Position numbers and translations under genes: made by a program
NCBI GenBank assembly: GCA_020881915.1
Contig: JAJFPB010000004.1
Coordinates: 3,286,001-3,350,000 of the forward strand
Reading direction: 5' to 3'
From: Paramyrothecium sp. XJ0827
Taxonomy: Eukaryota; Ascomycota; Sordariomycetes; Hypocreales; Stachybotryaceae
Length of the DNA stretch: 64,000 nucleotides
In this document: one piece after another, positions 36,779-49,345 of the stretch
Position numbering within the stretch: the stretch's first letter is position 1
Layout: every line of letters begins with the position of its first letter
Notes under the pieces: generated by a model
Database searches by the model: none
The model's input: only the letters and a program-made list of their open reading frames with translations
What the model was told of the DNA's origin: nothing

Positions 36779-38253
36779 TTACAAGAGCATACGCCTGGGG
36801 TCTTCGATGTACTCCTTCACCTTAACCAAAAACTGCACAGCTTCCCTGCCGTCGAGCAGACGGTGATCATAGGTAAGAGCAAGGTACATCATAGGTCGAA
36901 TTTCGACTTTGCCGTTGACAGCCACAGGTCTCTCCTTGATGGCATGAAGACCGAGCACAGCGCTTTGAGGGAGGTTGATGATTGGGGTACCCATAAGAGA
37001 GCCGAATACACCACCGTTGCTGATGGTGAATGTGCCACCAGCCATGTCCTCGATGGTGAGTTTTCCGTCGCGAGCCTAAGTTCCATCTCGCATTAGTGGC
37101 AAGTTCAAGGGATGACGTTCAAGTATAAGTACCTTCTTGCCCATGTCGGCAATCGATTTCTCGATTCCGATCAAGTCCATTGACTCAGTGTTACGGACTA
37201 CTGGAGTAACGAGTCCCTTTTCCGTGGCTACAGCGACGCTAATGTCGACATAATCTCTGTAAACAATGGTGTCGCCTCCGTTCGGGCCCTCGATGGATGC
37301 ATTGACGGCGGGGATATCGCGCATGGCCAGAACAGCAGCGCGGGAAAAGGCGCTCATGAAGCCCAGCTTGACACCTGTCTTCTTAAGCACATCGTCCTTG
37401 TAGAGCTTGCGGAATTCCATAATGTTTGACATGTCCACTTCATTGAAGGTTGTGAGGGAAGCGGCAGTATTTTGGGATTGTTTTAAACGCTCGGCGATAC
37501 GGAGTCGCATGCGGTTCATCTTGACCTATGGGCCTGTTAGCTGGCAGGTATGTGTATTTAGCGAAACGAGACCACTGACACGTCGCTCCTCGCGGCTTCC
37601 CGTGGACGGTGCTGATGCTGATGCCTGCTGTTGCTGGGGCTCTGGCTGCTTGTTTGCCGGCTGCTTCTTCTCAGCCCCCTTTGTGGGCTCCGGCTTGCTT
37701 GCGGGTGGCTCTGTGGGCTTGGGCCCGGATTTAGATTCGGTTTGGGTCTCTTGTTTCTTTGGCTCTGGTTTTGATTCGGGCTCCGACTCCTTGGATGAAG
37801 CTTCGCTCTTTTCAGGCGATGACTCGGACTTGTCACCTGAAGAGGCGCTTCCACCTAGTTCCAGACGAACCAGGTCCTGGCCTACAGTGACGGTGTCCTC
37901 CTCGCTGACAAGGAATTCCTTGATGACACCCGCTTCGGGGGCATTGACCGCGACATCGATCTGTGTTCAGTCAGCTTGGCGTTTTTGGTTTTAGGGCGGG
38001 CGGGTGGCATTACCTTGTCGGTTTCGATGGTTGCGATTTCTTCGTCTTGTTCAACAAAATCACCAATGGATTTGGAGAACTGCTTGAGCGTGCCCTCGGA
38101 TATCGACTCGGCCATCTGAGGCACCTTGACCACCCTGTCAGCGTAGTTTCGAACAGTCTGCATCATGGCTGGCGTCATGACGAGGTGATTCCGGGGCCTC
38201 AATGGACGCAGCGCCACCAATCGGCTGGCGGTAACGAGGCGACGTGAGAACAT
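36779..38253 (-). CDS. KGD2: 2-oxoglutarate dehydrogenase E2 (dihydrolipoyl succinyltransferase)
   Basis: Core of the mitochondrial 2-oxoglutarate dehydrogenase complex; transfers succinyl groups from lipoamide to CoA in the TCA cycle. Exons 38253-38014, 37960-37580, 37525-37133 and 37075-36779 give 436 residues. Residues 1-40 are an Arg-rich mitochondrial presequence. The lipoyl domain follows, with lipoyl lysine K80 in IETDK, exactly the last codon of exon 1. Next is a Glu/Lys/Pro/Gln-rich hinge of about 85 residues without an evident E3-binding domain, as is usual for 2-oxoglutarate E2s. The catalytic domain (about 207-436) ends with [12 protein letters not shown]; His408 and Asp412 are the expected catalytic pair. 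Intron 2 uses a GTCAGT donor, so its placement rests on frame and homology. Confidence 0.95.
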
Positions 38254-39457
38254 GGTGAGGGCTTCGACGTTTGACAGGATAGCAAAGAGCTGTGCGGTGG
38301 AAATTGACCGCGATGAGAATTGGTGTTGTTGACAGCAAGGCAGAATTAGAAGCGGCCGAACGGATTGCTCGAAATAACTCGACCTTGGGAGAGCTTAGCC
38401 GGAAGGTCAAGGAGAAAAAAAAAGCGGTACCTGAGAGGTCCGTTCCTCGGTAACGCGTCAATGTACCCAGGGGTCTCTCACTGTAGCGTTCCTGTCTGCT
38501 TGTACCTGTCGGTACGAGCTGCAAGCATGCGTAAAGTATCATGGCTAGCGCTCTGACCCGAATCTGCGGCAGCTTCAACTGGGCAGGGGTGATTTGGGGC
38601 CGGCTTCACCCGCAATGACCCAGCTCAATTAGTGCGTGCTTGGAATGGTAGACCTGTCCCGTATGGCTTCGGATTTGCACGCAGGCTCTCAGCACGCAGG
38701 GTGAGCACAGCTTCATCGTAGTATTCTATATTCTAAGTTCTCGATGTTGCTTTCCAGCTCGCTGGGGCCCCGAGCTGCAGATTGCACTTGACTTGCAGAA
38801 AGTGTGATTTGAGATTGCCAGTCACCATAAAGTGCATTTTATGTGAATGCGTGAAGCTGAGGATCTCCAGTAATAACTAGGACGGCCTGCGTCGTTCCAG
38901 TGCTCCCCTCGTTTTGGCAGACCTACCCTACATGTGGCCAGGCGAGATAGTTGAAACGAACTAGGCAAGCTCAAAGGTCGCCCCTATACGGCCTCCTTGT
39001 GCTCTCCTTGCTTCGTACATCTATCGATGCTGTCAATGTGTGAAGCCTGTTGTGCATGAATAGGGGATGGTTGTGATTCCAGTAAATCTGTTAATTGTCC
39101 TTTATTTGCCTGCTTCGTGCTGGCAGTACTTACAAAATCGGCCAATAGAGGAGCTGTCAATACCCGACCGTCATCGTCACGGCTAAACCACGGGAAAATA
39201 CCGGATATTGCATGGCAGAGGCACCAAGGCACTCCATGACTACTGCAATCCACAAGCGACTACACGGTTTGGAAGCTGAGGGACGAAGCTCACCATTGCT
39301 AAGTTCGCGAGGCAGACCAGGCCGCAGAGACCATCAATCGACACCGCCCGCGCACCAATTGCAGGGCTGTCATACCCGAAACGACAAATCTTTGTCCGTC
39401 TAGCTCCATCCGGCAGCCACCGTGATCCGAATTTGGCGACGAAACCTGTCAATCGCC
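38254..39457. other. divergent promoter region KGD2 / NDUFB9
   Basis: 1.2 kb between two head-to-head genes that both encode mitochondrial proteins. I see no conserved coding sequence; ORFs up to 89 codons lack recognisable similarity. Shared regulation is possible but not demonstrable from sequence. Confidence 0.55.
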
Positions 39458-39999
39458 ATGTCGTCGCGACGAGCAGCATTGTCAGTCCAACGAGCCATTG
39501 AGCTTCTCTACTACCCGTACTGACACCGTTCGATAATCAGGTCGCTCTACCGCCGCTCATTGAAGCTGGCGCTGGACTGGGCTGTACACCGACACCTATG
39601 GCGTGGACAGGCGCTCTACATCCGCTCACTCTTCGAAGCCAACCGAAACGTAACAGACCCAAGACAACAAAGGGTAACGCCACACGATCGCGCACAGCAG
39701 ACAGGACACTGACGCGGACCCAGGCACTGCTTTCAGAAACCGAGAAGCTGTTGGAAAGCTGGAAACACCCCGACCCCTACGTCCACCCCACTGCTCCTGG
39801 AGGTAAGCGAACTGGTCCACGAGGTGCTTTTGTAGGTGGAAGCTAATCTGATTTGCAGGATCCAAATACGAGCGAAACTTGCCATCTCCAGTTCTTGACC
39901 GTGAGTACCCATACACAATTTGGAAGCTAGGTCCTGTAAGGTCTCAACAGGCACTAATGTTACTTCACAGCACCACCATTCGCGGCAAACAAACATTGA
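39458..39999 (+). CDS. NADH dehydrogenase (complex I) LYR subunit B22/NDUFB9
   Basis: Accessory subunit of mitochondrial respiratory complex I, of the LYR-motif family that binds acyl carrier protein. Five exons (39458-39480, 39541-39673, 39724-39802, 39859-39900, 39971-39999) give 101 residues. The introns are 50-70 bp with GT-AG ends; the first donor is GTCAGT after seven codons plus two bases. The LYR motif is residues 10-12 (SLYRRSLKLA). The family signature RGQALYIRSLFE is followed by a TEKLLESWKHPDPY stretch typical of B22. It ends PPPFAANKH. The first exon is very short, so no long open frame starts at the true ATG. Length is normal for fungal orthologues. It diverges from KGD2. Confidence 0.9.
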
Positions 40000-40446
40000 G
40001 GCAATTGTAAACAAGTAGGCAAAACAGGGAGCTTGTACATAATAAACTAGATTTTGGTAGCCTCAATGCACCTGTTGTAGACGCAAGAATATCAGATGGC
40101 GCACTTGCGACTCTTTACAAACGGACTGACTACAAGAAAACCAACGGTATTATGGATCAAACCAGTGCATGAGCAGCCACCGCAACATGGCTGCTGAATT
40201 TCCTCAAGCCAACACGCGCCATTACAAAAGCAAAATGCACGACACACGAGACACACGATTCGAACTGCACTCAAACACCAAAGTTTTGACTTATGTTATT
40301 CTCATTCATGACCATAGCCGTGGGGGATTATTGTACAACCCTGACGCAAAAATATAAAGAGCAACCGTGAACCCTGAACCGTGACCCCTTGTCATGACAA
40401 CCCAAAGCAACCAACATTCGCAAGAAAGCAGAACCAAAAGACGCAT
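40000..40446. other. convergent 3' regions, NDUFB9 and H2A
   Basis: 447 bp between two converging genes. Holds an AATAAACT-like poly(A) signal candidate near 40040 for NDUFB9 and the 3' untranslated region of H2A. No gene seen. Confidence 0.5.
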
Positions 40447-40972
40447 TTACATGTCCTGGCTCAAGTTCTTGCCAGCCTTGCCGCTCTTCTTCGGCAGGAG
40501 GTCTAGGAGGGTCTATGTTAGCGCGTGTGCGGATGTACCAGGAAGCAGACGACTCACTTTGGTGGATGTTAGGCAGGACACCACCCTGGGCGATGGTGAC
40601 GTGGCCCAGGAGCTTGTTCAACTCCTCATCGTTTCGGATGGCAAGCTGGAGATGACGGGGGATGATACGGGTCTTCTTGTTGTCGCGAGCGGCATTGCCA
40701 GCAAGCTCGAGGATTTCGGCAGCCAGGTACTCGAGGACGGCAGCCAGGTAGACGGGAGCGCCGGCACCGACACGCTGGGCGTAGTTGCCCTTGCGCAGGA
40801 GACGGTGGACACGACCAACGGGGAACGCGAGACCAGCCTTAGACGAACGGCTGTGTAAATGTGTTAGTAGGCGAGGTCGTGCAAGACGCGTTATGCGACA
40901 AATGGGTTCAACTTACGACTGAGCGTTCTTGGAGCCAGAGGCCTTGCCACCAGACTTGCCACCGCCGGTCAT
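40447..40972 (-). CDS. HTA1: histone H2A
   Basis: Core nucleosome histone. Exons 40972-40917, 40850-40558 and 40502-40447 give 134 residues. The N-tail [20 protein letters not shown] and the acidic-patch region ([17 protein letters not shown]) are canonical, and [17 protein letters not shown] is unchanged. The tail ends [14 protein letters not shown] at 131-132 is the PI3K-like kinase site that becomes gamma-H2A after DNA breaks. Most fungal H2As end SQEL; SQDM still fits SQ-acidic-hydrophobic. Two introns of 66 and 55 bp. It is head-to-head with H2B (2.0 kb apart), the usual fungal arrangement for co-ordinated S-phase expression. Confidence 0.97.
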
Positions 40973-42941
40973 TTTGATTGATTTGGAAAGGTGAAGGGTT
41001 GGGTTGAAAAAGTTGTCAAAAGTACGTCAGATTATGACCGTTGGACTGAGTATGGTAGCTGCGGGAAGATGGCAATGATGAAGTTAGGTGGAAGAATAGA
41101 GGTCAGCGGGGGGCGTGGAGGTTAAGTAGTTTTTGGCGCGTTGCAGCCGTGATCACGAATCACTCAGCTGTAGCGCGGATTTTGCGCTAGGCCGTATTCG
41201 GAAAATGGGTGTACCGAAATAAAAACAACCAGCCAGAGGTAGAGATTGCGGGAAAAGGTAGTGACAGGCGTGCAGAACCCACAGTTGTCCCACAGCCGCG
41301 CTAAGGACCATAGGAACATAGACGCGACTCTCGGCCACGACACGGTGCTCACGCCACCCACACAACCTCCTGTGGCTTGTGCTGTTATCCTGCGCCTGCC
41401 ATTTGCGCGATGTGAAAGATGAGGCGAATGGACAGATCCCATCCGCTTCCTTGTCCGCTGCATGGCCCCATTCTCTATTCGGACACTCTCGCTGTTTCAC
41501 TAATTCACGAGACTCAGTACTAGGTAGCTGGGACACGTTTTCTGGTTCACCTGGCTAGATATTGCGCCTCTGCCTCAGTGGCTTCTCTCAGTCAGCAGAA
41601 TTGTAGATGAATTAATTTCTTAAGAATAAAATAATAATGAACTGAAGATAGACCTGTGGGGTTTTGGAACTGTGGTTGCCCGTACTATATTGACCTTACT
41701 GCCAAGCTCACTGAAGTATTGCCAGTGATGACCAGGTTGTGATATCCTTCCCATGGTTGACTATCCTCCCCACTCACTGTATGGGTATGTGTACATCACG
41801 AGATTATGACATTCGTTGTATCTTTGCACCCAGCTTTTCACTGCGAGGAGTTAGTGCACGATTTCCACAGCAGGATCCTGTAATAGCTACAGTACGTCAA
41901 AGGTTTCGTATGCTTCGTGGGTTTTGTCTTCATGTCGAAGAACCCCGGTAGTTGTGGAGGTAGAAGCACTTGTGCATGCAAGCACCTGCGCATGCTGGAT
42001 GACGACACTCAACAGTCGTCCAATGGCTACAGTTGACCATCAGTGGACACCTCGCTGTTGCTTCAGCAAGCCCATCAGCTCGAACTTGCCAAATTGGGTA
42101 TGGCTGAATCTGAAATCTAGACCAATCAAAAAAAGAGGGTTTTGTCAACAAGGATGTTCGAATGAGGAATTAAACGGTATTTCCGGTTTTAGGCATGGAA
42201 AATGACTTGGAATTATTATGCAGTGCTGTATCCAGTTTGGAACAGCGATCCCCGGCTCCACCTGTCGCGGCAATGCAGCTCAGTAAGACATTGCAGGTTC
42301 GACCTGCAACACCACAGGTGTACTGCACTACAGCAATAATTCCAGAAGTGTAGATACCAGTGCAATATTTGCTCGTCGAATCAAACAACTGCCCACTTGT
42401 AACCCAGCAGACCTTGAAACTACAACGATTACCCGTTGAAAATGTATCTTGCAATAATCTACAGAAGAAGTGACAATTATTGAGTGCATTTCCAATCGCA
42501 GATGACCAAGCCCTGGAATATGCTTCGTTGCATTTCGCAGATTTTGGTTTACGCCATGCATAGGGTAGGTAAAGGGATTGAGTGCATGCTGCGCATCGTG
42601 TGCATCCGGGTCGAAATCACCAGCCACACATGGTTGGGGAAATACCCCGAAAGAGGTACGTACCCTCAGCGCGACAAGGTGAACGCGCGCAACCGCGACG
42701 CCCGCCCGCCCACTTCTGCACCACCATTCACCCCCCAGCAATCAGTAACCGGCTGCGAGCATAGCGCGCCCAGCTACAAAAACCCAGCCCACCCCCAGAG
42801 CCCTCTCCCTCCGCCTTCAACCTCTCTTCTTTCATCCACCACAACTGCTGCAACCGTAACCTCCAACTCACTCGTCTTTTCGACCCAACTTACCAATTTT
42901 CTCAAACCACATCTTCACCCAAATTTTTCATCACCGCACAA
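40973..42941. promoter_or_regulatory. shared H2A/H2B divergent intergenic region
   Basis: 1,969 bp between start codons, unusually wide for a divergent histone pair. The H2B side has a pyrimidine-rich leader (about 42800-42850, CCCTCTCCCTCCGCC and onward), common in highly expressed fungal genes. An AT-rich patch lies near 41610-41640. I find no certain extra gene; ORFs of 70-137 codons on either strand lack recognisable domains. Confidence 0.5.
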
Positions 42942-43502
<561 letters not shown>

Positions 43503-43853
43503 GCAGGTCGATGCCAGTGCTTATCAATTCGAGCCTTTTTGAATTCGTGTTTTTTGCGTGGCATTAGGGTGTCATGATCTGAGATCCCGCAGAGGGCGCT
43601 TCACGCGCCCCGAGTATATGGGAATCTTTAATGCGTTACGGATGGTTTTGCTTTCTGGGGCAATGTCTTCACAGGGTCAACGGGGTTCGCGGTTGTACAA
43701 TAAACATCGAGAATAGGGAACTCGATTCAATGAATTCTTGCACATTCTAACCTTGTTCGCACAACACTGGGAAGCACCGCGCCGAACTAACGTGAACAAA
43801 AGGTGGTTCTAATTGACAGCGCCAACCAATGCAATGGTCTCGATATCGACAAT
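43503..43853. other. convergent 3' regions, H2B and SQS1
   Basis: 351 bp with the H2B 3' untranslated region and an AATAAACATCG poly(A) candidate near 43700. No coding sequence. Confidence 0.5.
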
Positions 43854-45984
43854 TCAGGCCAAGCCGGCCTTGCTCCGCTTCATCGTATGTGTAACAGGCT
43901 GCAGAATCCCCTTGTTATGCATGGCTCCAAGAGCGGTACCGCTGCTCCAACCCATCTTTTCCAGCATAGCACGACCGCGATTCTCTACACCCAATTCTGG
44001 CGCCGCTGCACCAACAACCTCCCCATCACGATATGTCGCGGCGGCATCATTTGTTCGAGCTGGTGGTAGTCGTGGGCCACGCTTGGTCTTCCCTTTGAGA
44101 TCCTGGCGGGGGAAATATCGACGATTGATTCGGCTGACTGCCTGGTCAAACGTTGATTCTACGTACTGTAGAGTACGGAGCGTGCGATATATGGTCGTTC
44201 TGCGTTGATCAGCCTTGCCTGTGGACTTTGATTTAATGTTGAATTTATTGGCGAGGTCGTGAATCATCTTTCGCGCATGCGTATCCATTGGTGGAAAAGT
44301 AAGACTAGGTTAGTGTAAGTATATTTCTGGCAGTAGAATAGAACGGTCGTGGGATGAGGTTAACTTACGTCTCTTGGGCACCTTGCAGGAAAGATCTCAT
44401 CTCTTCACTGACTTCCTCCAAGCTCATTCCTTGAGGATATTTGATACGTAGATCACCTGGCTTCGTCTGTCCCAGCAGGCCCAACGCCCGCAGCTCTTCA
44501 CGCTGCTTCTTGCGTTGAGATTTTTTAAGTCGATCATTTTTCCAAGCTGCTTGCAACGTTTGCTCCAGTTCAGAATCCGAAACTCCGAATGAAATCTGTC
44601 CGCGGGCTCCCTTACGTTTCCGGCGGCGGAGGCTTGGTCGTTCCCAATCCATGAAATCAAAATCCCCAGCTGGACTATCATTTTCGTGCGCTGGCGATTC
44701 TTCGGACGAGTCACTGCTGCTTGAGTCTGAATCATCAGAGCCGAACATTGCTGCCGGGCCCAGAATCTGATCATGCCCTGCAAGAAGCTGTTTGAGTGTT
44801 TCGTCGTCAAGTTCGCTCTCTGAACGATACACGTCCGAGGGCAGGGCAGTGGTATCCTCAGCAGAAAAGGTTGCATCTCGTGCCTTCAAACCACCCCGGC
44901 CGATCTCATGACCACTGTTGCTGCCTTTGTCTGACGCATCCGAGTCTGACGCAACATCGGTATCCGTGCCACCTAAATCCCGTCCACTGTAGGCTGTTTG
45001 CAATAGAAAATCATCGGTCTCTCCATTCTCCCGCATGTTGGCGATATAGTCAGCGATTAATGCATCCTCCTCGTCTTTTCCCGTTCGCCCATCTGTTACT
45101 GCTCGCTCACTTTTCTTTCCACTCTTCGGGTTGCGGCTTTGGCGTCGAGTCCGACCGACATGCAGCGTTTGCGTTGGCTTGATAATCTCGTTCTCAACAA
45201 CTTGAATCTCTGCGTGAATCTGGGCAAGTGACATTTGGTTGAAACTGCCTTCCCTCTGTCGGATATTGCGTCCTTTAAACAGAATAACTTCCTCATCACT
45301 GGAGCCTGTGCTTTGAGATAGTGCTTGGGTTGGACTCGGTACTTGTTCGTCTGGAGGGTCTAATGGAGCTTCCCCAGTAACGTCAATGACGAAGAGCGGC
45401 TGCCGCACTACCGGTGCTTCTACGCCCCTTGGAGTCACAGGTGTAGCTGGTTCGCATTGCAAGTCCTGCAAGGTCTCCACAGGGGTAGACTCCTCCCGAA
45501 GTCCTTGAAATGTTGGCGACAACTCAGGTTGCGGGAGCTGCACCACCTCTTGAGGAACTACTTCAGCTGTGCGGGTAGGCTTGGAGTCGTCTTGATTGCC
45601 AACAGTTGTCTGAACGATGAGATCTTCCAATTGCTTAAGAGGCTCGCTCGTGCCAGCACTGATGAATGAGATTGGTTTACTTCGAAGACTGTTACTGCTG
45701 CTCCAAAAAGAATGATCTCGCTGAGATGTTTGACGAGCTTCGTCCGCCAAAGTGAAACCCCCAAACGCTAGTGAAAAATCAGTAAACTGTTATAATTTTG
45801 AGACGCCAAATTCGTAGCACAGAGTGTACTGCAGTCGTGTTGTCGAGAATGGGAGCTCACATGTGCCATGAGGCTTTGAGGGCTCAAGATATGTACGATC
45901 TTGAGTAGCGAAGCGACCGCCACGGCTGCTCCGGCCACCACGCCCACCTCTAGAGGCTCTTGCTCCTCTGTTATTTCGTGGCAT
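43854..45984 (-). CDS. Sqs1/Pfa1-like R3H and G-patch protein
   Basis: Probable G-patch cofactor of the DEAH helicase Prp43, acting in ribosome biogenesis and splicing (role known from yeast Sqs1; assignment here from domains). Exons 45984-45861, 45767-44369 and 44304-43854 give 657 residues. The N-terminus is an RGG-type stretch (RGARASRGGRGGRSSRGGRF) leading to SFGGFTLADEAR. The middle is acidic and disordered (repeated DSD/SDE clusters). An R3H domain covers about 510-575 (MDTHARKMIHDLANKFNIKS), and a C-terminal G-patch about 615-657 has GRAMLEKMGW and GILQPVTH. Exon 1 is short and basic; the start follows from frame and the RGG tail common to the family. Confidence 0.88.
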
Positions 45985-47440
45985 TCTGATGAAGTTTAGG
46001 AATCGCGAAATGCCATGTTGTGCCAGAGTGATGTGGCGGCAGTAGTATCGGAATTCATCCAGTGGCAAACACTGGAGCGCAGGTTGTGAGGTGAGCGTAG
46101 TACATGCCTTCTGTAATGCCTTAACTCCTTACCTTATGTCATTGCGAACGCAACAGGTACAGTGGGGAGGGTGACCTGTATCCCCACGTATCTACTAACC
46201 TAAGGCACCTAGACCAACGATATTCAAAGTGCTTATAGCACTACCTTACCTTAGGTAAAGCACAGGGTCGCTTCTTGCAGCTGGAGCGGCACACCTCAGG
46301 TCAGTTTAAGGCATTGGGAGAAAGCTAGAGAACAGTAACTGAACGCACAGGTAAAGGCACTTCTCTTCACTCCCGGTAGCTGCCTACCTTAACTATTTTT
46401 TTTGTGCCTCTGAAGTGCTAGTTGGATTCTTTTTGTGGTAGCGACAGTCGCGTTCTATCAACGGACCTCGAGTGGTTGGTTGGTAAGGATTGCTGCACGC
46501 CTGGCGCTCGCCCTAGATTTTCGAGGTACCTCACAAGGTATCACCCCGTTTCACAGCCGCCATGCCCCAACAGGCCTGAAACAACTTTGCTGCATCGCCA
46601 ACGCACTGCACAAAAGGTAGCAATAGTTGGTAGTTGATACACTTGCTCTTCATGATGTATGATTAAGATGTACTTCGGTCTTCATTTTTATGAATATGAA
46701 CAAAGGTGACTAGGATACAACGATTTCTTCCCCACCTTACAGCATCAACCTTCTGGAGCGCCAACTTAGGTCCTGACGTAGTGCTAAACCTACCAGGTAG
46801 GTACCTAAGCTAGACAGGTACTTAAGGTAGGTAAGGTCAGGCATCACCGAACAGGTGGACACCCCCGGTAAGGTAGCTGCCTGCCTCTCAACGTGGGCGC
46901 AACACAGGTCAAGGAGATGCCGAATAATTCGCTATTGGTTGAGTGTCCTCGGTAAGAACGGCTCTACGTAACGCAGGCTGCATCCTGGCAAGACACATCG
47001 TATTTTGACGGCGTCCTATGCAGTTATTCTGCTTGAGAATACTGAATCTTTTTAATTTGAGGCAATGTTCGGCCTGGTTGTTCCTGGTTTCGGACTGGGA
47101 TTCCTTGGTGTAAGTGCGCCGTCTACCTTACCTTATCTCTCATCGCCTACTCTCATCGCCTACCAAGGTAAAGAAGGTACCTGAGTTACAAGTAGCAGGT
47201 ACCTCAGTACTGTATCTACCTTGGCTGCCTGCCACACCTCTCTCGGCCTCGCTCCCCTCCATCTCATATTGCGAGTCACGGGACGGGCGCATCATCAACC
47301 ACATATCACGTACAAAGAACCCCGTATCCAGCTGACGCCTTAGTATTCTAGATCTGCTGCCGACTGTCCACTCACTATTTTCTAAGTTCTTCACCCCCTT
47401 CCTGTAACTAGGAGAAAGCCGGGACTCTTCGACATCATAT
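45985..47440. other. divergent intergenic region SQS1 / ATG4 with TACCT motifs
   Basis: 1.46 kb holding a dense scatter of TACCTTAGGTA-like words, for example near 46243 (CTACCTTACCTTAGGTAAAG), 46788-46835 and 47118-47215. A 15-codon start-like frame at 47065 (MFGLVVPG) ends at a GTAAGT and has no convincing continuation. No gene is called. Confidence 0.5.
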
Positions 47441-49002
47441 ATGGAGTCCGCTATGGCAAACGTCGACCTTGGCCCCTACCGACGTATTGTGCAACTGTTC
47501 TGGGATCCGGAGCCTGTCAATGACCGCAACCTCGATCACCCTGTATGGTGTCTCGGTCGCTCTTATAAGCTTACCGATGCGAAACGCCCTCGAATCGCCA
47601 ACGATGAACCAAAACGCGAGGGTAACGATATACAAGCGACTCCCAAGCCGGCTCTGGGAGTCTCGCCCCCAAGCGATGCCATCCAGAACAACACAGCAAC
47701 AACCTCTATCAATGCACCTGAAACCCCACCAGACTCAGCATCCAGCAGCTTCTCCTCATCTTTAGCATATGAAGATCCTGGACAAGAGGGCGGGTGGCCG
47801 CAAGCATTTTTGGACGATTTCGAGTCGCGGTTCTGGATGACGTACCGATCCGACTTCGAATCTATACCCAGGTCCAACGATCCAAAAGCTTCCTCCGCCC
47901 TGTCCTTCTCCATGAGAATTCGAAGCCAGATTGTAGACCAGACGGGATTCTCATCCGACAGTGGTTGGGGCTGTATGATTCGATCTGGCCAGAGTCTTTT
48001 GGCTAACACTTTGGCAACACTTCACTTTGGACGAGGTATGAACAAGCTTGACACGGCATCTCTTAAAAGATCGTGCTAACATCTGCGTCTAGAATGGCGC
48101 CGTGGGCACAATCCTGAAGCAGAGCGGGGTCTCATCAAATTATTTGCGGACGACCCTAAAGCACCCTATTCAATACATAACTTCGTGCGCCATGGAGCGA
48201 CTGCTTGTGGAAAGTACCCAGGGGAGTGGTTTGGCCCATCTGCTACTGCTCGCTGTATTCAGTAAGCCTTGCGTCCTGGTTCATGTATCTTGTGCCTTCA
48301 AAGTTTACTAATTTACACGCAGGGCATTGGCTAATGCCCACGAATCATCTCTTCGGGTCTACTCTACTGGAGATGGTGCAGACGTTTATGAGGATAGTTT
48401 CTTGAACATCGCCAAGCCCGATGGGGGCCAGTTCTGCCCGACTTTAATCCTAGTTGGGACGCGCCTTGGTATTGACAAGATCAACCCGGTCTATTGGGAG
48501 GCGCTGGTCGCCTCACTGCAAATGCCACAGTCTGTCGGGATAGCTGGGTATGTAAAGCTCTATTGAGCCAGAACCACTTTCTTCTAATTCAGTGTCTAGC
48601 GGCCGCCCGTCATCATCCCACTACTTCGTTGGAGCGCAGGGTGCAACTCAAGGCGCCCACCTTTTCTATCTCGATCCGCACTACACCAGGAAAGCGCTAC
48701 CGTATCACGAGGCGCCTGCAGACTACACAGATGATGAGGTAGACTCATGCCATACGGCAAGACTGCGGCGAATTCATGTACGGGAAATGGACCCCAGCAT
48801 GTTGATAGGCTTCCTTATTCGCAATGAGGAGGACTGGACTGAGTGGCGACGGTGCGTCAAGCACGTCCAAGGGAAAGCCATAATCCATGTCGCGGATCAG
48901 GATCCCGTGTTACAAGGTTCGGGAGAAGGCAGGGCGGGGGCGATTGATGAAGTCGAGATACTGAGCGACGATGATGAGAACGATGCCACGCCTGACACGT
49001 AA
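47441..49002 (+). CDS. ATG4: autophagy cysteine protease Atg4
   Basis: Processes Atg8 at its C-terminal glycine and later releases Atg8 from phosphatidylethanolamine in autophagy. Exons 47441-48035, 48093-48261, 48323-48547 and 48600-49002 give 463 residues. The nucleophile is Cys178 in SDSGWGCMIRSGQSLLA; the Asp/His pair is in YLDPHYTRKAL (Asp355, His357), preceded by GGRPSSSHYFVG. Residues 60-115 are a low-complexity Pro/Ser/Thr insert typical of filamentous fungi. The C-terminus is acidic (EILSDDDEND). A second ATG lies at codon 5; the first is used because the frame is open from there. Converges with the J-protein gene, 343 bp apart. Confidence 0.95.
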
Positions 49003-49345
49003 ATTTAGGCCGACTTTTATCCCATTCCTTGGTGCTATTGGGTTTGCACTTTCCAAACCGATGAGATTGATGATATCCACCCCAATCAACACAGTCGTGT
49101 CTAATGCATTCGGGATCCAGTCTCAAAGGATAGCCCCGCAAGTGGTATCCGTACTGATCTCCCTTTGCTGGTCGCACACAGTAGAGCGAAGCATGCAATT
49201 TCTTTCTTCTTCGTTTTGGTTGATGAACGGCAGGGAGGTGTTCGCAGGCGTTTCTTGAGGATTGTGAGCATTCGATAGAGTAGTGACTTTTGCAAGGCAC
49301 AAGTGAGCCACTCGCCAATTATTCATTCTAAAATAAGTGATCTCT
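49003..49345. other. convergent 3' regions, ATG4 and JJJ1
   Basis: 343 bp between two stop codons. ORFs read here on either strand overlap the real genes and have no domain of their own. Confidence 0.5.

Noticed and set aside
37407..37994. 195-codon plus-strand ORF opposite KGD2
   Set aside because: It is the antisense frame of the Kgd2 hinge region, which is biased by its Pro/Glu/Lys codons.
42290..42320. tRNA-like GTTCGA arm
   Set aside because: The loop has five instead of seven bases, and no acceptor or anticodon stem fits around it.
47065..47110. Start of a Hikeshi/OPI10-like protein (MFGLVVPG)
   Set aside because: Only eight residues resemble the family. The next residues differ, and no continuation in frame was found after the GTAAGT.
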